In this document: piece after piece, positions 43,821 to 53,407 of the stretch
Position numbering within the stretch: the first letter of the stretch is position 1
How the letters are laid out: each line of letters starts with the position of its first letter
Assembly (NCBI RefSeq): GCF_000371925.1
Contig: NZ_AQVE01000023.1
Location: 1-64,000, forward strand
Reading direction: 5' to 3'
Length of the DNA: 64,000 nt
Source: Thiolinea disciformis DSM 14473
Lineage (GTDB): Bacteria; Pseudomonadota; Gammaproteobacteria; Thiotrichales; Thiotrichaceae
Notes under the pieces: generated by a model
Told to the model about the DNA's origin: nothing
The model's input: the letters and a program-made list of their open reading frames with translations, nothing else
The model's database searches: none
Translations under genes and position numbers: made by a program

Positions 43821-44213
43821 ATGGCAGATACCCAATATTACGGCACCGGTCGTCGTAAATCTTCTTCAGCTCGTGTTTTTATGCGTGCTGGCAAAGGGGC
43901 TATTACTGTTAATAGTCTACCCATTGAAAAGTTCTTTAGTCGCGAAACCGCGCGTATGGTTGTGCGTCAACCTTTAGAAAACGTTAATATGGTTGATCGT
44001 TTTGACCTCGACGTGACGGTGACAGGCGGCGGTACTACTGGACAAGCAGGTGCCATTCGTTTAGGTATTGCTCGTGCTTTATTGCAATACGATGAAGTCA
44101 TGCGTGGTTCACTGAAAAAAGCTGGTTTCTTAACGCGTGATGCGCGTAAAGTTGAACGGAAGAAAGTCGGCTTGCATAAAGCTCGTCGTGCTACTCAGTT
44201 CTCTAAGCGTTAA
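43821..44213 (+). CDS. rpsI: 30S ribosomal protein S9
   Basis: The product has 130 residues with [16 protein letters not shown] at the N-terminus and the conserved basic C-terminal tail ending in RRATQFSKR, which reaches the P-site tRNA. It is cotranscribed with rplM and ends at a strong terminator. Confidence 0.98.
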   Translation: MADTQYYGTGRRKSSSARVFMRAGKGAITVNSLPIEKFFSRETARMVVRQPLENVNMVDRFDLDVTVTGGGTTGQAGAIRLGIARALLQYDEVMRGSLKKAGFLTRDARKVERKKVGLHKARRATQFSKR

Positions 44214-44233
44214 ACCTTTCTACGTTTTATCAG

Positions 44234-44268
44234 AAGCCACAAGGTTGTACTTTGTGGCTTTTTTTTTG
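44234..44268 (+). terminator. Intrinsic terminator of rplM-rpsI
   Basis: AAGCCACAA pairs with TTGTGGCTT (one partner shift) and is followed by a run of nine T. Confidence 0.9.
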
Positions 44269-44317
44269 CATTTGGACTATGAGTCATCTACCACAGATCA
44301 CAATGGGGAGAGTTGCG

Positions 44318-45238
44318 ATGAATAACAGACGTGCTTTAGTAGCCGTACTCGCAAGTATCATGACGCCAGCGAGTGCACTGGCTGAGACCACTTGGTTTGG
44401 AACGCTGGATGTCTCGTATGGCCAAGTCAAAGCGAATGGTAATAAGGATTCACAAGTACGTGGTACGGGTTCACGGGTGGGTGTGCGCGGTTTTCAAGCG
44501 CTTGACCCCAAACTGGATGTCACTTATATGATTGAAGGTTTCGTCAGTGTCGAAGATAACAATACCCGCAAAAATACCCGTCAAGCTTGGACAGGCTTAC
44601 GCGGTGATTGGGGCGAGTTGCGTGCAGGCCGTCAACTGGGGGCGACTCAAGTGTCTTCAGAGTGGGTAGAGTTATTTGCTGACCAGTATGGTGATTATAA
44701 TACCATTCTAGAAAGTGAAGTTTTTCATAAGGAGAGTATCGCTTATATTAATAAATCTGGCGCTTTTGGTTATGCCTTTGAAGTATCTAGCGATGATGAT
44801 CTAAGCCCTAAGCATCATCAAGTCACCGCCACGGATTTTATGATTAATTATCAGCAAGGTGATATTTACGCGGCGGCAGGAACGGTGCGTGCCAAAGATA
44901 ATTTTCGCACGAATCGTTTTACCTTTAGTTATAAAAAACCGAGCGGTTATCAAGTGGGTACGGTGTTGGAGCGCCACAAGCCCGATGCAGGCGAGGGCTA
45001 TAAGGCACAGATCCTCAATGGAGCCTATAAGTCGGGTCAACTGACCTTCAAAGCCCAATACGGCACCAATAAAGCGGAGGCGGGCGGTAAAAAAGAAACC
45101 CTGATGGCAACGGGTGTGGATTATGCTTTGGATAAAAAAACGCGTATTACTTTAGAATATAGCGTTAATCAGAACCGTGAGCATCGGGAGGGTGATAAAG
45201 TCCGTACCACGGCCATTGGTTTAGTACACAGTTTCTAA
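44318..45238 (+). CDS. Outer-membrane porin
   Basis: The product has 306 residues. A signal peptide (cleavage after SALA, about residue 22) precedes ETTWFGTLDVSYGQV and repeated beta strands such as LRAGRQLGATQ and YQVGTVLERHKP, ending in the C-terminal Phe typical of barrel proteins. It belongs to the general 16-strand porin group (gram-negative porin). The ATG at 44318 has GGGGAG 7 nt upstream; the longer frame from 44252 lacks one. It stands alone after the rpsI terminator. Confidence 0.85.
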   Translation: MNNRRALVAVLASIMTPASALAETTWFGTLDVSYGQVKANGNKDSQVRGTGSRVGVRGFQALDPKLDVTYMIEGFVSVEDNNTRKNTRQAWTGLRGDWGELRAGRQLGATQVSSEWVELFADQYGDYNTILESEVFHKESIAYINKSGAFGYAFEVSSDDDLSPKHHQVTATDFMINYQQGDIYAAAGTVRAKDNFRTNRFTFSYKKPSGYQVGTVLERHKPDAGEGYKAQILNGAYKSGQLTFKAQYGTNKAEAGGKKETLMATGVDYALDKKTRITLEYSVNQNREHREGDKVRTTAIGLVHSF

Positions 45239-45360
45239 GCGCTCAAAATAGCTTTAAGCTAGCTGGCTAGCGATTGTTGGCATTACTTTGCCAAGCTTTC
45301 GAATCTATGGTTTTTTTCATTGCTGCATCGCGGTAAACTCAACTTCCTTTTGACAGCTTG

Positions 45361-48300
45361 ATGCCACTCATGACAGCACCTATACCTATAAAAGTCGACT
45401 TACCGCTTGACGCACCACCAAGCCGCGAAATTCCTTATAACTACACCTCGTTTTCTGATAAAGAAATTGTGCTACGTTTATTGGGTGAACGAGCATGGCA
45501 GATTCTTGATCAATTGCGCAGTGAGCGTGCCACGGGTATTTCCTCGCATATGCTATTGGAAATGCTGGGCGATATGTGGGTGGTGAATCGTAACCCCTAT
45601 ATTCAAGATGATTTATTAGAGAATCAAAAGCGCCAGCAATCCTTATTAGATACCTTACAAGAGCGGATTGATCGTATTCGTGAGCGCGCCAATCAGAATA
45701 GTTTGGCCTTAGAATTATTAGATATTGCTGAAAAATCGCTGGCTGAGTTTGCCGAAAATTTTAAAGCGCAGGCCAGTTTGCGCGAACGTGCGCGCCATCA
45801 ATTTCAACGTATTACCCGTAAAGATAATATTCAGTTTGATGGTTTGGCGCGGGTTTCGCATGTGACTGACGCGACCGACTGGCGGGTTGAGTTGCCGTTT
45901 GTAGTATTAGCACCTGACACCGAAGAGGAAATGGCAGCCTTAGTGGAGGCGTGTATTGCGCTGGGCTTGACCGTGATTCCACGTGGGGGTGGTACTGGTT
46001 ATACCGGTGGTGCTATTCCACTGGATGCTTATAGTGCGGTGATTAATACCGAAAAACTGGAGTTTTTAGGCTCAGTCGATTTTCGTCGTGATCTTCCGGG
46101 CGTCGATCAAATGGTTCCTGTGGTGCGTACTGGTGCGGGTGTAGTGACCAAACGTGTATCGGATTTAGCACAAAAACATAAATTAGTGTTCGCTGTAGAC
46201 CCAACCTCGCAAGAAGCCTCAACGATTGGTGGCAATATCGCCATGAATGCTGGGGGCAAAAAAGCGGTATTATGGGGAACGACGCTGGATAATTTATTGT
46301 CATGGCGCATGGTAGCACCCGATGCTACTTGGCTTGAAGTCACACGCTTAAACCATAATCTAGGGAAAATTCACGATCAGCCTGAGGTGAAATTCTCAGT
46401 CCAACGTTTTAAGCACGATGGTACAACACCCCAAGGCGATCCAGAAATTCTAAGTTTTGCAGGGCGTTATTTCCGCAAAGAAGGCTTAGGTAAAGATGTT
46501 ACTAATAAGTTTTTGGGTGGATTGCCGGGGATACAAAAAGAAGGTTGTGATGGCTTAATCACCTCGGCTGAGTTTATTTTGCACCGGATGCCGGATCAGA
46601 TTCGCACGGTGTGCCTAGAATTTTATGGCACTGATTTGCATGAAGCCGTACCGGCGATTGTTGAGATTAAAGATTATCTGGATAGCCTGAATAATGTTTT
46701 ATTGTCTGGCCTTGAGCATTTGGATGAGCGCTATGTCAAAGCGGTGAAATATACCCCTAAAGGAGCACGCGGTATTTTGCCGAAAATGGTTTTGATTGCC
46801 GATATTGTGAGTGATGATGAAGCTGCTGTTTCAGCCACCGCCGCAGAAATGGTACGCCTTGCGAATGCGCGGAATGCGGAAGGTTTTATTGCGATCAGTC
46901 CAGAAGCACGTAAACAATTTTGGGCGGATCGCTCACGCACTGCCGCGATTGCAGCACACACAAATGCTTTTAAAATCAATGAAGATGTCGTAATTCCCTT
47001 ACGCAATCTGGCAGCTTATACAGAGGGCATTGAAACCATTAATGTGCGGCAATCGATGCAAAACAAAGTGCGTATGATTGATGCTTTGGTGGAGTATTTG
47101 CAAGGTGATTTGCCAGAGTTGCGCCACGTACAGGGCTATCAGCAGAGTTATGAGTCGAGTGTAGAAAGTCGCCAAATCCTAGCAAATAAAATTGCTCATG
47201 CCATAGATTTCTTACAACAGCGTAAACAACGCTGGGTGGCCATTTTAGCAAACTTTGCTGAGCCGGCGCAGCAACACCTCGCGTTATTGGATGCGACATC
47301 CAAAGCGGCACTGCGTCCAGCGGATCGTTTAATTGATTTATTACTGCGTCGTGATTTGCGTATTTCCTACCGCAGTGAGGTGGTGTCACCCTTACAAGAT
47401 ATTTTCGCGGGGCGCGAGCTTGAGCCTTTATTAGCGGCATTGGAGAAAATCCATCAGCGCATTCGTTCTAGCCGTTTATTTGTCGCGCTGCACATGCACG
47501 CGGGGGATGGTAATGTACACACCAATATTCCGGTGAACTCCAACGATTATGAGATGTTACAAGAAGCAGATCATGTTGTGGATCAGATTATGGTGTTGGC
47601 ACGCTCCTTAGATGGAGTTATTTCAGGTGAGCACGGGATTGGTTTGACCAAATACCAATATCTGGATAGGCGTGAGGCTGAAGAATTTGCTAGCTATAAA
47701 CAGAAAATTGATCCAAAGGGTCATTTTAATCGCGGGAAATTAATGCCCGGCTCTGGCTTACAAAATGCCTACACACCGTCCTTACGGCTGGTAGAACGTG
47801 AAGCACTCTTGTTGGAAAATACCGAACTGGGCGCGCTAAACAATGACATCAAAGATTGTCTACGCTGTGGTAAATGTAAACCGGTTTGCACGACCCATGT
47901 GCCTCGCGCTAATCTGCTGTATTCGCCACGCAATAAGATTCTCGCGACAGGTTTGATGATTGAAGCGTTCTTGTATGAAGAGCAAACGCGGCGTGGGATT
48001 TCGGTGCATCACTTTGATGAAATGAATGATGTGGCGGATCATTGTACTATCTGCCATAAATGTGTGACGCCTTGCCCAGTGAATATTGATTTCGGTACGG
48101 TCACTATTCGTATGCGCAATATTCTGCGCCAGAAAAAGGAAAGGCGTACTAGCCCAGCCGCTTGGGCTGCGATGCAATATTTGAATATGCGCGATCCCAC
48201 GCAAATCAAATTGACTCATACCAGTTTAGTGCGGGGTGGGGCAGCGGCACAACGCTTGGCTTATCAGTTCGCCAAAGGTTTGGGGATTGCGAATCCGGAG

Positions 48301-49263
48301 AAAATTCCAAAAGCCACCACGGGCAAACCGAGTATTAAAGAGCAGGTGATTCAATTTGTGCAGCGTCCTATGCCAGGCGGCTTGCCTAAAAAAACCACCC
48401 GTGCTTTATTGGGTCTAGAAGACAGCCGTATTGTTCCCATATTGCGCAATCCAAAGCGTAGTGAGGTAGGGGATGCGGTGTTTTATTTCCCCGGTTGTGG
48501 TTCAGAGCGCCTGTTTAGCCAAGTAGGGCTAGCTACCCTTGCTATGTTGTATCGCGTGGGTGCGACCACGGTTTTGCCCCCAGGGTATTTGTGCTGTGGT
48601 TATCCGCAAAGTTCAATGGGCGATTTACAAAAAGGTGGTCAAATCACCACTGAAAATCGTGTGCTATTCCATCGTGTCGCCAATGCCCTGAAATATTTGA
48701 ATATTAAGACCGTGATTGTGTCCTGTGGTACTTGCATGGATCAATTGCTCACGTATCAATTCTCACGTATTTTCCCCGGTTGTCGTTTGTTGGATATTCA
48801 CGAATACCTGATGGAAAAAGGGGTGAAGTTGGACGGTGTTAAAGGTGTACAATACTTGTATCACGATCCTTGCCACACACCGATGAAACAATATGCACCG
48901 CTTAAAGTGGCGGAAAACCTCTTGGGAAATACCGTCAAACTCACGGATCGTTGTTGCGGGGAGGCTGGGACTTTCGCGGTATCGCGCCCTGATATTGCCA
49001 GCCAATTACGTTTCCGCAAGGAAGAAAGTTTGCGTGCGGGCATTAAGGATTTAACCGGTAAAGATAGCGCGGAAAATGGTAATGTGAAGTTATTGACTTC
49101 CTGCCCAGCCTGCCAGCAAGGTTTAGCGCGTTATGCAGATGATACTGGGTTGCAAACCGACTATATTGTAGTAGAACTCGCCAATCATCTATTAGGCGAA
49201 GATTGGCAAAAAGCCTTTGTAGATCAAGCTACGAACGGCGGTATTGAAAAAGTATTGCTATAA
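45361..49263 (+). CDS. FAD-linked oxidase / iron-sulfur oxidoreductase fusion (DUF3683)
   Basis: The product has 1,300 residues. An N-terminal DUF3683-type helical region is followed by a PCMH-type FAD domain ([13 protein letters not shown] near 200) and an FAD-linked oxidase C-domain ([14 protein letters not shown]), then two 4Fe-4S clusters ([11 protein letters not shown] at 833 and [12 protein letters not shown]) and two CCG domains ([14 protein letters not shown], then HDPCHTP and CCGEAG). It is like GlcD fused to GlcF and should oxidise a 2-hydroxy acid, for example D-lactate, passing electrons to the quinone pool. Substrate is not determined. No clear ribosome-binding site decides between starts 45361 and 45370. 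Confidence 0.85.
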   Translation: MPLMTAPIPIKVDLPLDAPPSREIPYNYTSFSDKEIVLRLLGERAWQILDQLRSERATGISSHMLLEMLGDMWVVNRNPYIQDDLLENQKRQQSLLDTLQERIDRIRERANQNSLALELLDIAEKSLAEFAENFKAQASLRERARHQFQRITRKDNIQFDGLARVSHVTDATDWRVELPFVVLAPDTEEEMAALVEACIALGLTVIPRGGGTGYTGGAIPLDAYSAVINTEKLEFLGSVDFRRDLPGVDQMVPVVRTGAGVVTKRVSDLAQKHKLVFAVDPTSQEASTIGGNIAMNAGGKKAVLWGTTLDNLLSWRMVAPDATWLEVTRLNHNLGKIHDQPEVKFSVQRFKHDGTTPQGDPEILSFAGRYFRKEGLGKDVTNKFLGGLPGIQKEGCDGLITSAEFILHRMPDQIRTVCLEFYGTDLHEAVPAIVEIKDYLDSLNNVLLSGLEHLDERYVKAVKYTPKGARGILPKMVLIADIVSDDEAAVSATAAEMVRLANARNAEGFIAISPEARKQFWADRSRTAAIAAHTNAFKINEDVVIPLRNLAAYTEGIETINVRQSMQNKVRMIDALVEYLQGDLPELRHVQGYQQSYESSVESRQILANKIAHAIDFLQQRKQRWVAILANFAEPAQQHLALLDATSKAALRPADRLIDLLLRRDLRISYRSEVVSPLQDIFAGRELEPLLAALEKIHQRIRSSRLFVALHMHAGDGNVHTNIPVNSNDYEMLQEADHVVDQIMVLARSLDGVISGEHGIGLTKYQYLDRREAEEFASYKQKIDPKGHFNRGKLMPGSGLQNAYTPSLRLVEREALLLENTELGALNNDIKDCLRCGKCKPVCTTHVPRANLLYSPRNKILATGLMIEAFLYEEQTRRGISVHHFDEMNDVADHCTICHKCVTPCPVNIDFGTVTIRMRNILRQKKERRTSPAAWAAMQYLNMRDPTQIKLTHTSLVRGGAAAQRLAYQFAKGLGIANPEKIPKATTGKPSIKEQVIQFVQRPMPGGLPKKTTRALLGLEDSRIVPILRNPKRSEVGDAVFYFPGCGSERLFSQVGLATLAMLYRVGATTVLPPGYLCCGYPQSSMGDLQKGGQITTENRVLFHRVANALKYLNIKTVIVSCGTCMDQLLTYQFSRIFPGCRLLDIHEYLMEKGVKLDGVKGVQYLYHDPCHTPMKQYAPLKVAENLLGNTVKLTDRCCGEAGTFAVSRPDIASQLRFRKEESLRAGIKDLTGKDSAENGNVKLLTSCPACQQGLARYADDTGLQTDYIVVELANHLLGEDWQKAFVDQATNGGIEKVLL

Positions 49264-49270
49264 AATACTG

Positions 49271-49302
49271 CGCCGCTTACTGATGGAGTAAGGTAAGCGG
49301 CG
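49271..49302 (+). terminator. Hairpin after the oxidoreductase gene
   Basis: A perfect 10-bp stem CGCCGCTTAC / GTAAGCGGCG with a 12-nt loop and no T-run. Confidence 0.5.
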
Positions 49303-49325
49303 TTAACCATCCAAGGAGTCCTGTC

Positions 49326-51083
49326 ATGAGCTATACGCATCCTCAGCAAGACGCGGCCTTTGTGCTGCGCCATCTTATTCAGTTCGATGACTTATGTAGC
49401 CAACTTAATTTGCAAGAGGTGAACGCCGAGTTAGCACTCACTGTGCTAGAGGAGGCCGGTAAATTAGGTGCGGACGTCATTGCGCCCTTAAATCGCGAAG
49501 GCGATTTGCAAGGGGCAAGCATTGATGAGCAAGGTGTGCATGAAGTTAAAAACTTTAAAGCTGCGTATTGGCAACTGGCTGAAGGCGGTTGGCTTTCACT
49601 CACGGCAGATGAAAATTATGGCGGACAAGGCTTACCCAATGTATTAGGCACCGCTGTGAATGAAATTTGGCAATCGGCCAATTTGGCGTTTGCGCTTTGT
49701 CCCTTATTAAGTGTGGGTGCCATGGCGAGTATTAGTCATCATGGCAGTGATTGGCTTAAGCAAACGTTTTTACCGCGCATGACTTCCGGCGAATGGACAG
49801 GCACGATGAATTTAACCGAGTCAGATGCGGGTTCTGACTTGGCTGCTGTCAAAACACGTGCTGTACCAGACGGTGATGCTTATAAAATTACAGGCCAGAA
49901 AATCTTCATTACTTGGGGCGACCATCAAATGACCGAGAATATCGTGCATTTGGTGTTGGCACGTTTACCGGATGCACCAGCAGGTGTCAAAGGCATTTCA
50001 CTCTTTATCGTTCCGAAATTTAATGTTGATGCAGCGGGCACTATTACGGATCGGAATGCGGTAAATTGCCTATCTATCGAGCATAAGTTGGGGATTCATG
50101 GGAGTCCAACTTGCGTGATGGAATTTAAAGATGCGACAGGCTATCTGGTGGGCGAAGCTAATAAAGGCTTAATGTATATGTTCACCATGATGAACCATGC
50201 ACGCCAAGCGGTCGGTGTACAAGGCTTATCTATCTCTGAGCGTGCTTATCAACAAGCGGTGCAGTATGCCAAAGATCGTTTACAAGGTACGCGCCGAGAT
50301 GGTTCACGCATTCCCATCATTGAACATCCTGACGTGCGCCGCATGTTAATGAGTATGAAATCTAGTACTGAAGCGATGCGTGCTTTAGCGTTGACAGCTG
50401 CCGCAGAAATGGATCGTGCTCATTGTGACAATGCTGCGGAGCATAATGCGCGTGTAGAGTTATTTACACCGATTGTTAAAGGTTGGTGTACCGAACTGTC
50501 GTTGGAAATGACTTCACTCAATGTGCAAGTCCATGGCGGTATGGGTTTTATTGAAGAAACCGGTGCTGCACAACATTATCGTGATGCGCGCATTTTGACC
50601 ATTTATGAGGGTACTAGCGGCATTCAAGCGCTGGATTTAGTCGGGCGTAAGACCTTAATGGATGGCGGCAAGGCTCTCAATAATCTGTTAAATGAAATTC
50701 AGGGTATTGTGGATGCTTTAGAGGCTTCGCACTATCCAGAAGCTAGCCTTACTCATGAATTGACTAAAGCCTTAGCCGCAGGGCGACAAGCGCTTGATCT
50801 ATTACTGACTCGTTCCCAGCAAGATGAACACTTTGCTGGTAGTGTCAGCTACAGCTTTATGATGTTAATGGGGTATTTGTGTGGTGGCTGGTTGATGGCT
50901 AAGTCAGCATTGAAAGCGCATGAGTTAATGTCGCATAGTGACGAGGATGGTAAGTTTTTAGTGGCTAAACAGGTCACAGCGCGTTTCTTCTGTGAGCAAT
51001 TATTACCACGCACAGCTAGCTATTTAAGCGCAATTGAATCCGGTAGTGCGTGTACGATGGCATTAAGTAATGAGCAATTTTAA
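49326..51083 (+). CDS. Acyl-CoA dehydrogenase (DmdC/AidB-like C-terminus)
   Basis: The product has 585 residues. MNLTESDAGSDLAAVKTRA, the ITWGDHQMTENIVHLVLARL block and LNVQVHGGMGFIEETGAAQ are diagnostic; the catalytic glutamate lies in the YEGTSGIQALDL region. The extended C-terminal domain resembles the group annotated as 3-methylmercaptopropionyl-CoA dehydrogenase (DmdC), but the actual acyl substrate is not shown. It is followed after 12 bp by a MaoC-type hydratase, so the pair may catalyse dehydrogenation and hydration in beta-oxidation. A Shine-Dalgarno AAGGAG precedes the ATG. Confidence 0.88.
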   Translation: MSYTHPQQDAAFVLRHLIQFDDLCSQLNLQEVNAELALTVLEEAGKLGADVIAPLNREGDLQGASIDEQGVHEVKNFKAAYWQLAEGGWLSLTADENYGGQGLPNVLGTAVNEIWQSANLAFALCPLLSVGAMASISHHGSDWLKQTFLPRMTSGEWTGTMNLTESDAGSDLAAVKTRAVPDGDAYKITGQKIFITWGDHQMTENIVHLVLARLPDAPAGVKGISLFIVPKFNVDAAGTITDRNAVNCLSIEHKLGIHGSPTCVMEFKDATGYLVGEANKGLMYMFTMMNHARQAVGVQGLSISERAYQQAVQYAKDRLQGTRRDGSRIPIIEHPDVRRMLMSMKSSTEAMRALALTAAAEMDRAHCDNAAEHNARVELFTPIVKGWCTELSLEMTSLNVQVHGGMGFIEETGAAQHYRDARILTIYEGTSGIQALDLVGRKTLMDGGKALNNLLNEIQGIVDALEASHYPEASLTHELTKALAAGRQALDLLLTRSQQDEHFAGSVSYSFMMLMGYLCGGWLMAKSALKAHELMSHSDEDGKFLVAKQVTARFFCEQLLPRTASYLSAIESGSACTMALSNEQF

Positions 51084-51095
51084 GGAGTAGCAGGC

Positions 51096-51515
51096 ATGGA
51101 AAAGTCTTTAAAAATCGGTGATAGCGCCTCCTTAACGCGCAGTTTTACCGATGCTGATGTGCGTTTATATGCGGATTTATCGGGCGACCACAATCCTGTG
51201 CACTTGGATGAAGCCTTTGCAGCCGGTACACAATTCAAGCAGCGTATTGTACATGGTATGTTGGTCGGCAGCTTATTCACCGCTTTATTAGGCGAGCAAT
51301 TGCCGGGGCGTGGTTCGATTTACATGACCCAGAATCTGAATTTTAAAGCACCGGTATTTCTGAATACTCCCGTTACCGCTAAAGTGGAAATCACAGGTTT
51401 TCATCCTAAAAAACCGATTGTTATGTTTGCGTGCACGGTAGTGGATGCTGAGGGCAAAACCTTGGTGCAAGGTGATTCAGTGATGTATGTACCTTGGTTA
51501 AAGATGGAAAGTTAA
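51096..51515 (+). CDS. MaoC-family enoyl-CoA hydratase/dehydratase
   Basis: The product has 139 residues, a single hot-dog domain with ADLSGDHNPVHLDEAFA, where Asp and His are the (R)-hydratase catalytic pair, and IVHGMLVGSLF. Length and motif fit the PhaJ/MaoC group that hydrates enoyl-CoA to (R)-3-hydroxyacyl-CoA. AAGGAG lies 10 nt before the ATG. It appears cotranscribed with the dehydrogenase. Confidence 0.88.
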   Translation: MEKSLKIGDSASLTRSFTDADVRLYADLSGDHNPVHLDEAFAAGTQFKQRIVHGMLVGSLFTALLGEQLPGRGSIYMTQNLNFKAPVFLNTPVTAKVEITGFHPKKPIVMFACTVVDAEGKTLVQGDSVMYVPWLKMES

Positions 51516-51525
51516 AGCGTGCTAT

Positions 51526-51550
51526 GCGGTAAGCTGGCTCAGCTTACCGC
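51526..51550 (+). terminator. Strong hairpin after MaoC gene
   Basis: A perfect 11-bp stem GCGGTAAGCTG / CAGCTTACCGC with a 3-nt loop. The T-run is weak. Confidence 0.6.
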
Positions 51551-51624
51551 TTCTGAGCTTATTCTGATTAAATAAGGTGTGAATAACTTCGTTGGTGTTC
51601 CCCTAGCGACACACCGAGAATGCA

Positions 51625-52029
51625 TTAGACAAGTAAAGGCGGTTTGTTAACTTTGCTGCGAACCCAGTTAAGTGCACTTAATACCCCTGGGCGGCTAACA
51701 ATCCAGCGTTCTAGCTCATATTTTCCGGGGAAATTCATCACCCCAATGCCAACCAAAATCGCTAATAATCCTTGCCCTGGTAAGACCAACATGGCAATGC
51801 CTGCTAATACAATCACCAGACCGATTATATTGCGGACAATATTGATAGGTTGCCATAGAACTTTATTATTTTCTTCAGTGCGAGGTTTTTGGAAATAATC
51901 AGCCGGAATGAGCGAAATCAACCAAGGTAGTAAAATGATCGATATAATCACTAAAGCCACTGAGATCATGCCAAGTGAGACAAAAAACGATTTATAGTGA
52001 TTAATAAAGTTTAACACTGTATCAAACAT
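51625..52029 (-). CDS. PGPGW-like membrane protein
   Basis: The product has 134 residues. Two N-terminal hydrophobic segments (about 15-45) are followed by an amphipathic loop and a second hydrophobic region (about 70-100) with VLPGQGLLAILVG, close to the PGPGW family motif. Function of the family is unknown. It is divergent from the phosphofructokinase gene with only 44 bp between starts. Confidence 0.65.
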   Translation of the reverse strand: MFDTVLNFINHYKSFFVSLGMISVALVIISIILLPWLISLIPADYFQKPRTEENNKVLWQPINIVRNIIGLVIVLAGIAMLVLPGQGLLAILVGIGVMNFPGKYELERWIVSRPGVLSALNWVRSKVNKPPLLV

Positions 52030-52073
52030 CGCTAAGCTAGCTCCGCTGTAAACGCGTAAGGAACAATAATTAC

Positions 52074-53360
52074 ATGACCGACTTTAGCATTGAGCATTTA
52101 GGTTCGAGAAACTTCCCCAACCCCTTAAAGGCTTTATTAGATTTTCACTATCGCTCGGATAATGAAAGGATGTTAGTCCAACCCGAAGTTGCTTGCACGG
52201 ATACTGGTTTTGAGTTGTTGCTCAATGACACGATGGAGTTAGCGGGCCCTCGTGAGTTTATTTATTTTAATCCCAATCAAGTACGTGCGGCGATTGTGAC
52301 TTGTGGTGGTTTATGCCCTGGCCTAAATGCGGTGATTCGTGGTTTGGTGATGCAGTTGTGGCATGTATATGGTTGTCAGGATATTTTGGGGATTCGCTAT
52401 GGCTATCAAGGTTTGGGGAATAAGCGCCTTGAGCCGATTCAATTAACGCCAGATTTTGTTTCGCCGAGTAAGGGCTCGGGGGGAACTATGCTCGGCTCTT
52501 CACGCGGTACCCCACCCACTACAGAATTAGTGGATAATCTCCAGACTATGGGGATTGATGTGTTATTCGTGATTGGTGGCGATGGTTCGATGCGTGGGGC
52601 TGATGCGTTATGGCGCGAAATTCGTAAACGTGAAGCGGCGATTGCGGTAGTGGGGATTCCCAAAACAATTGATAATGACATTCCTTATGTACGACGTACC
52701 TTTGGCTTTGATACCGCCGTCGCTGAAGCTGTTAAAGCGATTAATGTGGCAGAAGTGGAAGCCAAAGGAATGCCCAATGGCGTAGGTTTAGTGAAGCTAA
52801 TGGGGCGTCATGCGGGTTTCATCGCTGCAACAGCTTGTGTGGCGTCGGGACATGCGAATTTTTGCTTATTGCCTGAAGTAAAATTTTCACTCGAAGGGCA
52901 GAATGGTTTGTTAGCCTTACTCGAAAAGCGCTTAGTGTCACGTCATCACGCGGTGATTGTTGTCGCTGAAGGGGCAGGGCAACACTTAGTCCAAGGCGAA
53001 GGTTGCGATGCGTCAGGGAATGCTAAATTGGGTGATATTGGGGGTTATTTAAAGCGCAAAATCACCGAGCATTTCCAACGTAAAGATATGCCTTTTGGGA
53101 TGAAGTATGTGGAGCCAAGTTATTTGATTCGTGCAGCCCCTCCTACCGCGTTTGATCAGTTATATTGCGATCAGTTGGCGCGTGCGGCTGTTCATGCGGC
53201 GATGGCAGGCAAGGGTGGTTTGATGATTGGGGATTGGAATGGGCGTTTAACGCATGTGCCAATTCGAGCTTTGAATGGCCAATCGCGTCGTGTCAATCCC
53301 AGCGGGGAGCTTTGGTTTAGTGTGCGAGAAAATACAGGACAGCCGCAGGATATTGGTTAA
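52074..53360 (+). CDS. 6-phosphofructokinase (long ATP-type, Gly/Lys active site)
   Basis: The product has 428 residues, longer than E. coli PfkA. CGGLCPGLNAVIRGLV, GGDGSMRGAD, GIPKTIDNDIPYVRRTFGFDTA and KLMGRHAGFIA are diagnostic. The two positions that separate ATP from pyrophosphate enzymes read Gly (GGDG, ATP-like) and Lys (PKTID, pyrophosphate-like), a combination known in some ATP-dependent long forms. It phosphorylates fructose 6-phosphate in glycolysis; donor should be tested. AAGGA lies 10 nt upstream. Confidence 0.88.
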   Translation: MTDFSIEHLGSRNFPNPLKALLDFHYRSDNERMLVQPEVACTDTGFELLLNDTMELAGPREFIYFNPNQVRAAIVTCGGLCPGLNAVIRGLVMQLWHVYGCQDILGIRYGYQGLGNKRLEPIQLTPDFVSPSKGSGGTMLGSSRGTPPTTELVDNLQTMGIDVLFVIGGDGSMRGADALWREIRKREAAIAVVGIPKTIDNDIPYVRRTFGFDTAVAEAVKAINVAEVEAKGMPNGVGLVKLMGRHAGFIAATACVASGHANFCLLPEVKFSLEGQNGLLALLEKRLVSRHHAVIVVAEGAGQHLVQGEGCDASGNAKLGDIGGYLKRKITEHFQRKDMPFGMKYVEPSYLIRAAPPTAFDQLYCDQLARAAVHAAMAGKGGLMIGDWNGRLTHVPIRALNGQSRRVNPSGELWFSVRENTGQPQDIG

Positions 53361-53366
53361 AAATCG

Positions 53367-53391
53367 CCCTGCAAACAATAAATTTGCAGGG
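53367..53391. terminator. Bidirectional terminator between convergent genes
   Basis: A perfect 9-bp stem CCCTGCAAA / TTTGCAGGG with a 7-nt loop between the phosphofructokinase and DUF294 genes. Confidence 0.7.
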
Positions 53392-53407
53392 TGAAAGTAG
53401 CAACTGT

